Shown: positions 54,491 through 63,201 of the stretch, in pieces | Numbering within the stretch: position 1 is the first letter of the stretch | Layout of the letters: the number at the start of each line of letters is the position of its first letter | DNA from: Pleurocapsa sp. PCC 7319 | GTDB taxonomy: Bacteria; Cyanobacteriota; Cyanobacteriia; Cyanobacteriales; Xenococcaceae | DNA: 64,000 nucleotides | Assembly: GCF_000332195.1 (NCBI RefSeq) | Contig: NZ_KB235922.1 | Coordinates: 5,801,322-5,865,321 of the forward strand | Direction: 5' to 3' | Notes under the pieces: model-generated | Database searches by the model: none | What the model was told of the DNA's origin: nothing | Seen by the model: only the letters and a program-made list of their open reading frames with translations | Program-made: the position numbers and the translations under genes

Positions 54491-55039
54491 ATGAACAAGA
54501 TAAAATTTGCTACGGTTTGGTTAGCGGGATGTTCGGGTTGTCATATGTCGTTTCTTGACATGGATGAATGGTTAATCGAATTGGCTAAATATGTTGATGT
54601 AGTCTACAGTCCAGTAGGTTGTGATCTTAAAGAATATCCAGAAGATGTGGATGTTTGCTTAGTTGAAGGTGGAGTAGCTAACCAGGATAATCTCGAATTA
54701 ATCCGTGAAGTTAGAGCTAAAACCAAAACCCTAATTTCTTTTGGTGACTGCGCAGTAACAGCTAATGTGCCAGCAATGCGAAATATGTTGGGTGGTTCTG
54801 AACCAGTACTAAAGCGAGGTTATCTAGAATTAGCAGATGAAACAGCTCAATTACCCCATGAACCAGGAATTGTCCCCGAATTATTAGATCAAGTGCTTCC
54901 TCTTCACGAAGTAGTGACTGTAGATATTTTTATGCCTGGATGTCCTCCTTCTGCCGAGCGCATCAAAGCAACTATTGAGCCATTACTTAAAGGAGAACAA
55001 CCCAAAATGGAAGGAAGAGAAATGATTAAATTCGGTTAA
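54491..55039 (+). CDS. hoxY: Bidirectional hydrogenase small subunit HoxY
   Basis: Small subunit of [NiFe] hydrogenase, 182 residues, holding the single proximal [4Fe-4S] cluster. Ligand motifs: LAGCSGCHMSF (Cys14, Cys17), FGDCAVTAN and MPGCPPSAE. No twin-arginine signal, consistent with a cytoplasmic enzyme. Followed by a 130-bp heptamer array before hoxH. Confidence 0.97.
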   Translation: MNKIKFATVWLAGCSGCHMSFLDMDEWLIELAKYVDVVYSPVGCDLKEYPEDVDVCLVEGGVANQDNLELIREVRAKTKTLISFGDCAVTANVPAMRNMLGGSEPVLKRGYLELADETAQLPHEPGIVPELLDQVLPLHEVVTVDIFMPGCPPSAERIKATIEPLLKGEQPKMEGREMIKFG

Positions 55040-55044
55040 TTACC

Positions 55045-55175
55045 AACTCCGAACTCCGAATTCCGAACTCCGAATTCCAAACTCCGAACTCCGAATTCCA
55101 AACTCCGAACTCCGAATTCCAAACTCCGAACTCCGAATTCCGAACTCCGAACTCCGAACTACTAACTACGAACTC
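55045..55175 (+). repeat. Heptanucleotide array (AACTCCG/AATTCCR) between hoxY and hoxH
   Basis: About 18 units: AACTCCG alternating with AATTCCG or AATTCCA, ending AACTACTAACTACGAACTC. Closely related to the AACTACG array before hoxF. It ends 11 bp before the hoxH start. Confidence 0.93.
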
Positions 55176-55186
55176 TAGAAGTAGCT

Positions 55187-56611
55187 ATGACAAAAAAAAT
55201 CGTAATCGATCCAGTTACGCGCATTGAGGGTCATGCCAAAATATCTATCTATTTGAATGATGCAGGAGAAGTTGATGATGCTCGCTTTCATGTAGTTGAA
55301 TATCGAGGCTTTGAAAAATTCTGTGAGGGCAGACCATTTACCGAAATGGCAGGTATTACGGCTCGGATTTGCGGAATTTGTCCAGTAAGTCATCTCCTCG
55401 CCTCTGCTAAAACTGGAGATAAAATTCTGGCAGTCAAAATTCCTGCTGCTGCTGAAAAACTACGACGACTGATGAATTTGGGACAGATTACTCAGTCCCA
55501 TGCCCTTTCATTCTTCCATCTTAGTAGCCCCGATTGGCTCTTAGGCTGGGATAGCGATCCCGCTAAACGCAATGTATTTGGTTTAATTGCTGCCGATCCC
55601 GATTTAGCTAGAGCAGGAATTCGCTTACGACAGTTTGGACAAACCGTAATTGAACTATTAGGAGCGAAGAAAATTCATGCTGCTTGGGCTGTTCCTGGTG
55701 GAGTGCGATCGCCTTTATCACCAGAAGGAGTTGCTTGGATACGCGATCGCCTGCCAGAATCTCGCGCTACTGTAAAAATGGCTCTGGACTTGTTTAAAAA
55801 CTTAATGGCAAGCTTGGCTACTGAAATCGAGCAATTTGGTCATTTCCCTTCTTTATTTATGGGTTTAGTGGGTAAAAATGGTCTCTGGGAACATTACGGG
55901 GGGAAGATTCGTTTTACTGATAGTCAGGGTAATATTATCGCTGACGGACTTAGCGAAGATGATTATCAAGACTATCTAGGAGAAGCAGTTGAAAAATGGT
56001 CTTATCTCAAATTCCCTTACTACAAGCCTTGGGGTTATCCCGATGGTATATATCGCGTTGGACCTTTGGCACGAGTTAATATTTGCTCTCATTTTGGGAC
56101 GCCAGAGGCAGATCGAGAACTACAAGAATTTCGCGATTGGGCTGGAAGAGTGGCTAATTCTTCTTTCTTCTATCACTATGCCCGTCTGATTGAAATCTTG
56201 GCAGCTTTAGAACGAATTGAACAGCTAATTGACGATCCTGAGATTACCTCCCAACGTACTCGCGCCACTGCTGGAATTAATCAGTTGGAAGGCATTGGGG
56301 TCAGCGAAGCCCCAAGAGGTACTCTATTTCACCATTATCAAGTCGATGAAAATGGCTTAATCCAAAAAGTTAATTTAATCATTGCTACTGGACAAAATAA
56401 CTTGGCAATGAATAAAACTGTGGCTCAAATTGCCAAACATTATATTCAGGGAACAGAAATTTCGGAAGGAATGCTCAACCGAGTCGAAGCGGGAATTCGG
56501 GCTTTTGATCCTTGTTTGAGTTGTTCTACTCATGCAGCAGGGCAGATGCCTTTACACGTTCAACTGGTCGGAGCTGACGGAAGCGTCCTCAATGAGGTTT
56601 ATCGGAATTAA
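55187..56611 (+). CDS. hoxH: Bidirectional hydrogenase large subunit HoxH
   Basis: Catalytic NiFe-cofactor subunit, 474 residues. N-terminal ligand pair Cys62 and Cys65 in [12 protein letters not shown]-terminal pair Cys443 and Cys446 in DPCLSCSTH, with His449. The 25 residues after His449 are the tail removed by the HoxW protease after nickel insertion. RIEGHAKI (residues 12-19) is the conserved L1 motif. All active-site cysteines are present, so the subunit looks functional. Confidence 0.98.
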   Translation: MTKKIVIDPVTRIEGHAKISIYLNDAGEVDDARFHVVEYRGFEKFCEGRPFTEMAGITARICGICPVSHLLASAKTGDKILAVKIPAAAEKLRRLMNLGQITQSHALSFFHLSSPDWLLGWDSDPAKRNVFGLIAADPDLARAGIRLRQFGQTVIELLGAKKIHAAWAVPGGVRSPLSPEGVAWIRDRLPESRATVKMALDLFKNLMASLATEIEQFGHFPSLFMGLVGKNGLWEHYGGKIRFTDSQGNIIADGLSEDDYQDYLGEAVEKWSYLKFPYYKPWGYPDGIYRVGPLARVNICSHFGTPEADRELQEFRDWAGRVANSSFFYHYARLIEILAALERIEQLIDDPEITSQRTRATAGINQLEGIGVSEAPRGTLFHHYQVDENGLIQKVNLIIATGQNNLAMNKTVAQIAKHYIQGTEISEGMLNRVEAGIRAFDPCLSCSTHAAGQMPLHVQLVGADGSVLNEVYRN

Positions 56612-56703
56612 GAATTAGTAAATTAAACTGTAAATTCTCAAAACAATGCAAATATAAATCCTACAATCTTACAAGCAATCCTTTTCAACTTTTCAAAGTA
56701 GTA

Positions 56704-57819
56704 GTGGTCATGCAGTTATTGAAGTCTCAGAACTTATTCCCAGATTTGTTATCAATGGCATTAGAAGCCGTTCCTATTCCTTCTAATTCAGCCAATAGTA
56801 ATCAGTATGACCTTTACTTAAGCCTCAACTTTAATCAACAATGGTTCTCCTTACTTGATGGTCGCATCAAGATAGGTTTAAAAGGCGGTCAATTAAAACT
56901 CAAACTTAAAAATAGCCAACTGGATGAAATCAATCCCCAATTAGATGATTACTTTGAGATTATAACTCCAGCTTCTGAGACTGAACCGACCTGGATATTT
57001 ACCCTCAAAACACCAATATCAGTTTTGGTCGATTCTCTGCAGCGAGTCAAGCTAGGGACTATTAAGAACACTACTCAATCGCCTATCCTTCAAGCCACTT
57101 GGAATGTTTTTCCAGCCGATGTTACTCTAATTGATGCCGAAGATCTATGGCGACACGATCTCAGTCCCAATAAGCATGGAGTATTAGAGAGAACTATCGT
57201 TTTTTTCCTCTGTAAAAATCAACTATCATCTTCTCTAAGTCGCACACAATTAGGATTTTCTAATTTAGAAACTAAAGAGATTGGGGAAGAAGTGAACAAA
57301 CCTAAGATAGATTTCCCAGCTCAAGATGAACTCAAACAGCTAATTCAACAAATCTACACAGCCAACACCGATGAGATGGCAGAATTAGTTCAATTGGCAA
57401 AGCTAGATCTAAAGACTGACTTGGCGGGAGCCAATTTACTGGCAACTAACCTCAGTAGTCTGGAGCTAAATGGCGTTAATCTCGAAAAGGCTAACTTGAG
57501 AGGTGCTGACTTAACCGATGCGGATTTAAGTGAAGCTAATCTTGGCTATGTCAACCTTAGTGGGGCTGATTTAAGTGGAGCTTATCTAGAGAATGCAAAT
57601 TTAAGCAATGCGGACTTATATCGCGCAAGTTTAGCCTTAGCTAATTTAATTGGTGCGAACCTTAGTAATGCTAATTTACAAGAAGCTAACTTAAGTAATG
57701 CCAATCTCAGTCGCTCAATATTGACAGGAACTAAATTTGGCAAAAATTCTGGTCTTTCTGAGGTAATGAAACTAAATCTTCAACAAGGAGGCGCAAAAGA
57801 AACTATTTCTTCTGAATAA
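56704..57819 (+). CDS. Pentapeptide-repeat protein within hox cluster
   Basis: 371 residues from GTG 56704 (ATG at 56710 is an alternative). The N-terminal 210 residues are an alpha/beta region of unknown fold ([23 protein letters not shown]); residues 235-345 form about 20 pentapeptide repeats A(N/D)LXX ([20 protein letters not shown]), predicted to fold as a right-handed beta-helix. Located between hoxH and hoxW on the same strand, so probably in the same transcript. Role in hydrogenase maturation is possible but unsupported. Confidence 0.82.
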   Translation: MVMQLLKSQNLFPDLLSMALEAVPIPSNSANSNQYDLYLSLNFNQQWFSLLDGRIKIGLKGGQLKLKLKNSQLDEINPQLDDYFEIITPASETEPTWIFTLKTPISVLVDSLQRVKLGTIKNTTQSPILQATWNVFPADVTLIDAEDLWRHDLSPNKHGVLERTIVFFLCKNQLSSSLSRTQLGFSNLETKEIGEEVNKPKIDFPAQDELKQLIQQIYTANTDEMAELVQLAKLDLKTDLAGANLLATNLSSLELNGVNLEKANLRGADLTDADLSEANLGYVNLSGADLSGAYLENANLSNADLYRASLALANLIGANLSNANLQEANLSNANLSRSILTGTKFGKNSGLSEVMKLNLQQGGAKETISSE

Positions 57820-57841
57820 CTACTATTAATCATCGGTTTGA

Positions 57842-58291
57842 ATGAATTTTTTAGTCATCGGCTATGGTAATACTCTTCGCAGCGATGATGGTGCTGGTCA
57901 AATACTAGCTAGAAAGATAGCACAATGGGATTTGCCTGGAGTACGCTCCCTCGCAGTACATCAACTGACACCCGAACTTGCCGAAATCATTGCTCAGGCT
58001 GATGCTGTTATCTTTATCGATGCGATAGCAACCAATTTGGAAAATCCCATTTCAGTTCAAATAAAACAACTTGAAGCAGAAGATGACAACACTAGTTTCG
58101 GACACACTTGCAATCCGCGATCGCTACTTTCTTTAACTCAAATACTTTATGGCGAAGTTATCAAAGCTTATTGGATTTTAATTCCTGCTGTTAATTTTGA
58201 TTTTGGCGAACAACTCTCTTTCATTACACAACGAGGAATAGATCATGCCTTTAACCAAGTCAAACAATTGATCGCTCTAGCCAAAGCTTAA
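57842..58291 (+). CDS. hoxW: Hydrogenase maturation protease HoxW
   Basis: 149 residues, HyaD/HybD-type endopeptidase that removes the HoxH C-terminal tail. GYGNTLRSDDGAG at the N-terminus carries Asp16, the nickel-sensing acidic residue; AVIFIDA has the second Asp; GHTCNPRSLL provides a His. Starts 22 bp after the pentapeptide gene stop; the last gene of the hox cluster. The other maturation genes (hypA-F) are not in the window. Confidence 0.93.
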   Translation: MNFLVIGYGNTLRSDDGAGQILARKIAQWDLPGVRSLAVHQLTPELAEIIAQADAVIFIDAIATNLENPISVQIKQLEAEDDNTSFGHTCNPRSLLSLTQILYGEVIKAYWILIPAVNFDFGEQLSFITQRGIDHAFNQVKQLIALAKA

Positions 58292-58316
58292 TATTGATGT
58301 TAGCTTACACTGATTT

Positions 58317-58375
58317 GCGATCGCGGAGCCTGGACGGAGTTCAATCGCCTCTGGCGATGGGCGGAGCGCAATCGC
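58317..58375 (+). repeat. HIP1-rich dispersed repeat downstream of hoxW
   Basis: GCGATCGCGGAGCCTGG ... GGCGATGGGCGGAGCGCAATCGC. Resembles the 2829-2858 and 3877-3926 repeats in its GCGATCGCGGAGC start. Non-coding. Confidence 0.55.
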
Positions 58376-58432
58376 TACTTCCGCAGTTCAGGTGAAAATA
58401 TTGATTAGCAATTGGTGATCTTAGAAACAAAC

Positions 58433-58472
58433 TTGACACTCCCCTGCCTAAAGGCGAGGGGATTCTTGATTC
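58433..58472 (-). ncRNA. Candidate omega-RNA 3' scaffold/right end of tnpB element 2
   Basis: On the minus strand GAATCAAGAATCCC, loop CTCGCCTTTAGGCA, GGGGAGTGTCAA. The same flanking blocks appear at 42392-42431 with a different but equally paired hairpin. RNA function is inferred. Confidence 0.55.
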
Positions 58473-59673
58473 ATCCCAAGATAGCTAGATCTGTCAAAGA
58501 CACATCCCCGCCAGAGCTTGATCCACAAGCAAACACGGTCTGCCCGACCGCTTCTTGATTGGGTCGCGTATGGGGGAAACCCCCAAGACTGCGCCCAATC
58601 GCTAAAATATTTAAGGCTGCATTTTGATCTCTCAGGTTGTGAGAGTTACAGCTAGGACAAGTCCACTTTCTAATTTCCAGTGGTAACTTATCTAAAACAT
58701 GACCGCACGTATAACAACGTTTAGATGATGGAAACCATCTATTGATTGCGCCAATCTTACGGTCATGCCATTTTGCTTTATATTCCAGTTGCCGCAGAAA
58801 TTCACCCCAACCACAATCAGCAATAGCTTTGGCTAATTTATGGTTAGCCATCATGTTTTTTACTGCTAGAGTCTCAGTATAGATAGCTTGGTTTTCACTA
58901 ACTAGTTTTGTACTCAGCTTGTGCAAAAAATCAAGTCGGCAATCAGCTATTTTAGCGTGTAGTTTGGCTACAGATAGCCTTGCCTTATATTGGTTATTAG
59001 AACCTTTCTTTTTCCTGGCTAGTCTGCGTTGTAAAGTTTTGAGTCTAGCTTGATATTTTTGATAGTGTTTAGGATTGCCTGAAGCAAAGCCATTGCTAGC
59101 AACAACCACATCTTTGATGCCTAGATCTATACCTATTTCTTCAGTGCTAGAATTCCATTGCTCCAATTCTTCTTCAACTAAAAATGAGACAAAGTATCTA
59201 TTACTTGGATCTTTAGAGATAGTGACACTTTTGGGTTCACTTGTAAAATATCTACTCCACCTAATTTTTAATGGTTGAGACATTTTAGCTAAAGTTAGCT
59301 TGCCATCTTCCCATTTGAAAGCATTAGGCGCGTAGTGAGCTGATTGTCGATTATTCTTTTTCTTGAATCGAGGATATTTGTTTCTGCCAGCAAAGAAGTT
59401 TTTAAATGCAGTATTTAGATGTCTCAAACCTTGCTGTAGTGGTACGGATGAAACTTGTTTAAGCCAAGGTTTTTCTGGATCTTTCTTGAGCTTAGTTAAA
59501 GCATTAGAGGTGTCAGTATAGCTAAGAGACACTTGATCTTGGTAATAGCTATTGGTTCTAAGAGCTAATGCCCAATTGTAAACGAATCTAGTACAGCCAA
59601 ACGTTTGCGCCAGCTCTAATCGCTGCGCTGAAGTCGGGTAAAATCTGTATTTAAATCCGCGTAATTGTTTCAT
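58471..59673 (-). CDS. tnpB: TnpB, RNA-guided nuclease, element 2
   Basis: 400 residues, apparently intact. RuvC motifs: Asp in IGIDLGIKDVVVAS, Glu in IYTETLAVKNMMA, Asp in LRDQNAALNIL; zinc finger CYTCGH...CPSC. It overlaps its right-end block, as usual for TnpB. No tnpA accompanies it, but its right-end sequence closely matches that of the element at 41163. The left-end hairpin is at 59778-59810. Only about 30% similar in texture to the first TnpB, so the two elements share ends but not protein. Confidence 0.92.
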   Translation of the reverse strand: MKQLRGFKYRFYPTSAQRLELAQTFGCTRFVYNWALALRTNSYYQDQVSLSYTDTSNALTKLKKDPEKPWLKQVSSVPLQQGLRHLNTAFKNFFAGRNKYPRFKKKNNRQSAHYAPNAFKWEDGKLTLAKMSQPLKIRWSRYFTSEPKSVTISKDPSNRYFVSFLVEEELEQWNSSTEEIGIDLGIKDVVVASNGFASGNPKHYQKYQARLKTLQRRLARKKKGSNNQYKARLSVAKLHAKIADCRLDFLHKLSTKLVSENQAIYTETLAVKNMMANHKLAKAIADCGWGEFLRQLEYKAKWHDRKIGAINRWFPSSKRCYTCGHVLDKLPLEIRKWTCPSCNSHNLRDQNAALNILAIGRSLGGFPHTRPNQEAVGQTVFACGSSSGGDVSLTDLAILG

Positions 59674-59979
59674 AATAATATTTTACCATGAACTTATCTG
59701 CGTTGTAAAAACTTAACCCTTCATTGGAGAGGAGGGGCTGTGGGCGTAATCGCATTGGGCTGCGGCAGTCACTTCAAGCGGGACAAAGGCTTTAGCCGCA
59801 TGTACCCCGCCAACGCGCTGCCTTTTTTATAAGCCTCGTTTCGCTATCATCCTCCACCTGAAGGAAGAGGTCTTCTCGCTCACTAAGATAAATCTCTAAG
59901 TTAGTAACAATAAATAGGTCAGTAAATAATCTTTTTTTAAGACAAACTACTGACCTGATTGATGTAATTAGTGTTTCAA
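59674..59979. other. tnpB element 2 left end and intergenic region
   Basis: Holds the hairpin 59778-59810 (GCGGG ... CCCGC around AAGGCTTTAGCCGCATG), probably the IS605-type left end, and the terminator-like hairpin of the next gene at 59916-59956. No gene seen. Confidence 0.5.
59916..59956 (-). terminator. Terminator-like hairpin after small gene 59980-60174
   Basis: AGGTCAGTA / TACTGACCT, 9-bp stem with a long loop. In the minus direction it follows the small gene's stop codon; the 3' tail is only moderately T-rich. Confidence 0.5.
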
Positions 59980-60174
59980 TTAACGAGCTTCTGTACCTTG
60001 ATTAGGATCGCCTGGGGTATCAGTATTTTTGGATCCTGGAGCTTCGGGTTCTGCACCAGAACGCGTATCTTGGCTAGTTCCTTGTCCTGTTTTACGTTCG
60101 CTAGGATTTACAGGAGTTTGTTTCCCACCATCAGCTGTAGGGGTAGTTTTTTCTTGATCGCTTGGATTTGCCAT
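59980..60174 (-). CDS. Small disordered hypothetical protein
   Basis: 64 residues, no hydrophobic core: MANPSDQEKTTPTADGG, then Gly/Thr/Pro/Glu-rich segments ending PGDPNQGTEAR. It looks intrinsically disordered and acidic. A downstream hairpin at 59916-59956 supports transcription. No Shine-Dalgarno seen. The opposite-strand frame is less plausible because it runs through this composition as Cys/Phe-rich noise. Confidence 0.55.
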   Translation of the reverse strand: MANPSDQEKTTPTADGGKQTPVNPSERKTGQGTSQDTRSGAEPEAPGSKNTDTPGDPNQGTEAR

Positions 60175-60315
60175 TGTTTTTAATGATCAATAATTATTTT
60201 GACAATTAACATTATTAGAAATACTGCCAATTAATAAACCTATCTGAAGATATAAAAACCCGATTGACTGACAAAACTTATAGGTAGTCCTCAAGATGTA
60301 AAGATACTAAAAATA

Positions 60316-60441
60316 AGCGTTTCTCGTATTAATGAGATACACCTTGGTGGAGTCAGGGAATAGGGAATAGGGAATAGGGAATAGGGGTTTTAAGGTTTTT
60401 GACTAAGTTTATATTTGTACCTCACTTATTTGAGAAACGCT
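60316..60441. mobile_element. 126-bp MITE-like element with internal heptamers
   Basis: Inverted ends AGCGTTTCTCGTATTAATGA (left) and its near reverse complement ending GAGAAACGCT (right), similar over about 25 bp. The interior carries four GGGAATA heptamers. Candidate 3-bp duplication ATA is weak. A single related end is at 39287-39314. Confidence 0.6.
60356..60386 (+). repeat. Heptanucleotide array (GGGAATA)
   Basis: Four GGGAATA units followed by GGGG, inside the MITE-like element 60316-60441. Confidence 0.85.
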
Positions 60442-60487
60442 ATAAGTAAACTAAATTTTCTGGCTTTAGTTTTGAAGAGAAGTGTCT

Positions 60488-60622
60488 CTAAACCCAGCCC
60501 ACTACTGAAGCGATCGCCAAACCAATAATTATGCCTGCTGTACCACTGAACATTGAAGGTAAAAAATACCAGTCAGAGCGCCTTTTTCTAGAACTTTTAA
60601 ACTGTATAGAAGTTTTCATCAT
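60488..60622 (-). CDS. Tiny single-span membrane protein (44 aa)
   Basis: Frame of 44 codons starting ATGATG at 60622: a basic N-terminus (KTSIQFKSSRKRRSDWYF) followed by one hydrophobic helix (GTAGIIIGLAIASVVGW). Positive N-terminus and clean helix suit a real inner-membrane peptide, and the coding part contains a HIP1 site in frame. No ribosome binding site and no family recognised, so it may be spurious. Confidence 0.42.
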   Translation of the reverse strand: MMKTSIQFKSSRKRRSDWYFLPSMFSGTAGIIIGLAIASVVGWV

Positions 60623-60869
60623 TATTATTTCAACCTAATTTTTCGTTCTTGTTTATGATTAGGTAAATATTTTGAGTTTTATGCAGAAAAATAGTTTTGA
60701 TCGCGGTTTTTCTTAAATCAGATTTAGATATTCCGCACCCTTTACAGTGGTGTTGAGCGTGAAATTGCCATAACTTTATTAGTTGCAGTTATATAGTAAC
60801 CTTTCTATCAGTTATTAAGAGTAAATTCGCGGTAAAGTATTGGTTATATTGGCAATTATCTAAATTCTT
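60623..60869. other. Intergenic region upstream of bicA
   Basis: AT-rich; no gene. Probably holds the bicA promoter, but no specific box can be assigned. Confidence 0.35.
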
Positions 60870-62564
60870 ATGCAACTGGTTAATGGGTTACATTTTAAGA
60901 ACGTACGAGGCGATCTGTTTGGCGGGATAACTGCAGCAGTCGTTGCATTGCCTTTAGCCTTGGCTTTTGGTGTATCTTCTGGGGCAGGAGCGATCGCTGG
61001 TCTTTATGGAGCGATCATAGTTGGCTTTTTTGCTGCCTTATTTGGTGGTACCCCTTCACAAATTTCTGGTCCAACAGGTCCCATGACCGTAGTTATAGCT
61101 ACGGTTTTTTCAGGTTTGGCAACTGATTCCGAAAATGGCGTTGCCATAGCATTTACCGTGATCATGTTGGCGGGAATATTTCAAATTTTGTTTGGGGTGA
61201 TGAAGTTGGGTAAATACATTACCCTCATGCCCTATACAGTGATTTCAGGTTTTATGTCTGGGATTGGTCTAATTATTATTTTTATCGAAGTTGGCCCTTT
61301 TCTCGGACATCCCCCCTCAGCCAATGTAGTTGAGTCAATTAGTCAATTTCCCTATTTTTTTACTCATGTTAATGTCGCTGCTGCGGCTTTAGGCATTTTA
61401 ACTTTAGCAATTGTTTTTGGCTCTCCTGCTAAATTAACACGGTTTATTCCTTCTCCTCTACTAGCATTGATTATTGGCACTTTGGTAGCAATATATTTTT
61501 TACCTGATAGCGATCTGCCCTTAATAGGTGAAATACCCAAAGGACTGCCTAGTTTACAATTGCCAACATTTAATATTGCTAAACTTAGATCCATCATGGG
61601 TTATGGCTTGATGTTGGCAGTTTTGGGGTCAATTGACTCTTTACTTACTTCTTTGGTAGCCGATAATATTACCCGTACGAGCCATGATTCTGACAGAGAA
61701 CTAATTGGTCAGGGCATTGGTAATTTAATTTCCGGTTTGTTTGGGGGGCTTCCAGGGGCAGGAGCAACCATGAGAACCGTAATTAATGTCAAAACTGGTG
61801 GCAAAACTCCTATTTCGGGAATGATTCATGCCCTAGTTTTACTAATCATTGTGCTGCAAGCAGGAAGTCTCACTGAAAATATTCCCCATACAGTTTTAGC
61901 CGGAATTTTAATCAAAGTTGGCATTGATATCATTGATTGGAGTTTTATTAAAAGAGCTCACCAAATCTCGGTCAAAGCAACAGGTTTAATGTATCTGGTG
62001 ATTTTTCTCACGGTTTTTGTCGATCTGATTACGGCAGTAGCTGTGGGAGTATTCTTTGCTAACTTACTGACAGTTAAAAGTTTAAGCGATCTTCAAAGCA
62101 CTCGAGTACAGGCGATTACCGATCCTGATGGAAATACAGATTTAACCATGGCTGAGAAACATATTCTCAAACAAGCCCAAGGAAAAATCCTTTTGTTTAA
62201 TCTTAGTGGTCCAATGAGTTTTGGTGCTGCTAAAACCATTTCTCAGAGAATGGGTATCGTCAGTAAATTTGAGGTCTTAATCTTAGACTTAAGTGACGTA
62301 CCTTTAATTGGGGTAACTGCTTCTCTAGCAATTGAAAACATGATTAAGGATGCTTGCGATCGCGATCGCAAAGTATTTCTAGTTGGTGCAACAGGCAGGG
62401 TGAAAGAAAGGTTACAAAAAATGAAATTATTAAAGCTACTACCACCCGAAAATCGCTATAGTGAGCGAATTTTTGCTCTACAAGAAGCTGGAACTTATAT
62501 TGAATCGGTGAACATGAAGATGCAAGATAACAAGAAACCAAGTAAAGAAAAATTCAAGACTTAA
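60870..62564 (+). CDS. bicA: SulP-type bicarbonate transporter (BicA-like)
   Basis: 564 residues. About 12 transmembrane segments begin with GDLFGGITAAVVALPLALAFGVSSGAGAIAGLYGAI, and the conserved ISGPTGPMTVV motif follows. This N-terminus closely matches BicA, the sodium-dependent bicarbonate importer of the cyanobacterial CO2-concentrating mechanism. The C-terminal cytoplasmic STAS domain starts around residue 440 (ILLFNLSGPMSFG; VLILDLSDVPLIG). SulP proteins can also carry sulfate; bicarbonate is favoured by similarity. The gene is followed by a solo MITE end at 62572. Confidence 0.88.
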   Translation: MQLVNGLHFKNVRGDLFGGITAAVVALPLALAFGVSSGAGAIAGLYGAIIVGFFAALFGGTPSQISGPTGPMTVVIATVFSGLATDSENGVAIAFTVIMLAGIFQILFGVMKLGKYITLMPYTVISGFMSGIGLIIIFIEVGPFLGHPPSANVVESISQFPYFFTHVNVAAAALGILTLAIVFGSPAKLTRFIPSPLLALIIGTLVAIYFLPDSDLPLIGEIPKGLPSLQLPTFNIAKLRSIMGYGLMLAVLGSIDSLLTSLVADNITRTSHDSDRELIGQGIGNLISGLFGGLPGAGATMRTVINVKTGGKTPISGMIHALVLLIIVLQAGSLTENIPHTVLAGILIKVGIDIIDWSFIKRAHQISVKATGLMYLVIFLTVFVDLITAVAVGVFFANLLTVKSLSDLQSTRVQAITDPDGNTDLTMAEKHILKQAQGKILLFNLSGPMSFGAAKTISQRMGIVSKFEVLILDLSDVPLIGVTASLAIENMIKDACDRDRKVFLVGATGRVKERLQKMKLLKLLPPENRYSERIFALQEAGTYIESVNMKMQDNKKPSKEKFKT

Positions 62565-62571
62565 TTAATCG

Positions 62572-62588
62572 GCGTTGCTGAATCGAGA
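62572..62588 (+). repeat. Solo MITE end GGCGTTGCTGAATCGAG
   Basis: Matches the first 17 bp of the 94-bp MITE at 19675-19768 exactly. No second end is seen nearby, so it is a remnant or a single insertion scar. Confidence 0.65.
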
Positions 62589-62632
62589 TATGAAAGATGA
62601 AGTAATGCAGCTTGATTGCAATTTAAAAAGCT

Positions 62633-62656
62633 ATTAGCTATTAGCTGATAGCTAAT
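62633..62656 (-). mobile_element. Subterminal hairpin of IS605-type element 3
   Basis: ATTAGCTA / TAGCTAAT palindrome abutting the tnpA stop codon. Such hairpins mark IS200/IS605 ends; a second CCCCACA-TGTGGG pairing overlaps the tnpA 3' end at about 62676-62710. Confidence 0.5.
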
Positions 62657-63145
62657 TTAGCTAGTTGGCGAGAAGCCCCACATCTCTATTACGACAGCAA
62701 TGAGTGTGGGATGAATCGCCAGTAATAGACTAGCTATAGGAGAATCTTGATTTTCTATATATTTTCTCAGTGTTGAAATAGTAACTCCACCACATGACGC
62801 GAGAAAGTAGCTACTATTCCAAACCACTTTCTTTTTATAGTATGTTTTCTCTAGTTCTGGTAAAAATTCTTGCCTCAGCTTACGACTAGAAATACTTTTA
62901 AGGCTATTAACCAGTTTGCTTAATTGTATTTCTGGGTGGTATTGAAAAAGCAAGTGTGCGTGGTCACTCTCTGCGTTGAACTCAACGATTTTGCCGTCAA
63001 ATTTATCCAACAAAGATTCCCAGATTTCATGAAGCCTATCTATCATTGGCGCAGTCAAAACTTTACGTCTGTATTTGGTTGTTAAAACTAAATGAGCTTT
63101 TAAATCAGATACAGAACGCCCTCTTGATACAAAATCTTTCTTCAT
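62657..63145 (-). CDS. tnpA: IS200/IS605-type Y1 transposase TnpA
   Basis: 162 residues. HUH motif HAHLL preceded by FNAESD; catalytic Tyr in TLRKYIENQ. Start HLVLTTKYRRKVL is typical of TnpA. The protein moves single-stranded copies by recognising hairpins at element ends. It is divergent from a partial tnpB at 63202 with a 56-bp gap, the normal IS605 organisation. It appears intact and could mobilise other tnpB elements in trans. Confidence 0.9.
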   Translation of the reverse strand: MKKDFVSRGRSVSDLKAHLVLTTKYRRKVLTAPMIDRLHEIWESLLDKFDGKIVEFNAESDHAHLLFQYHPEIQLSKLVNSLKSISSRKLRQEFLPELEKTYYKKKVVWNSSYFLASCGGVTISTLRKYIENQDSPIASLLLAIHPTLIAVVIEMWGFSPTS

Positions 63146-63201
63146 GAATAGGTGGAGATAAATATGTTAATATCAGTGTATCAAAATAAACAACTCTAAT
63201 T

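Noticed and set aside
59971-60183. Plus-strand 70-codon frame opposite the small disordered gene
   Set aside because: Composition looks like an antisense reading; the minus-strand frame has the better protein character and a downstream hairpin.
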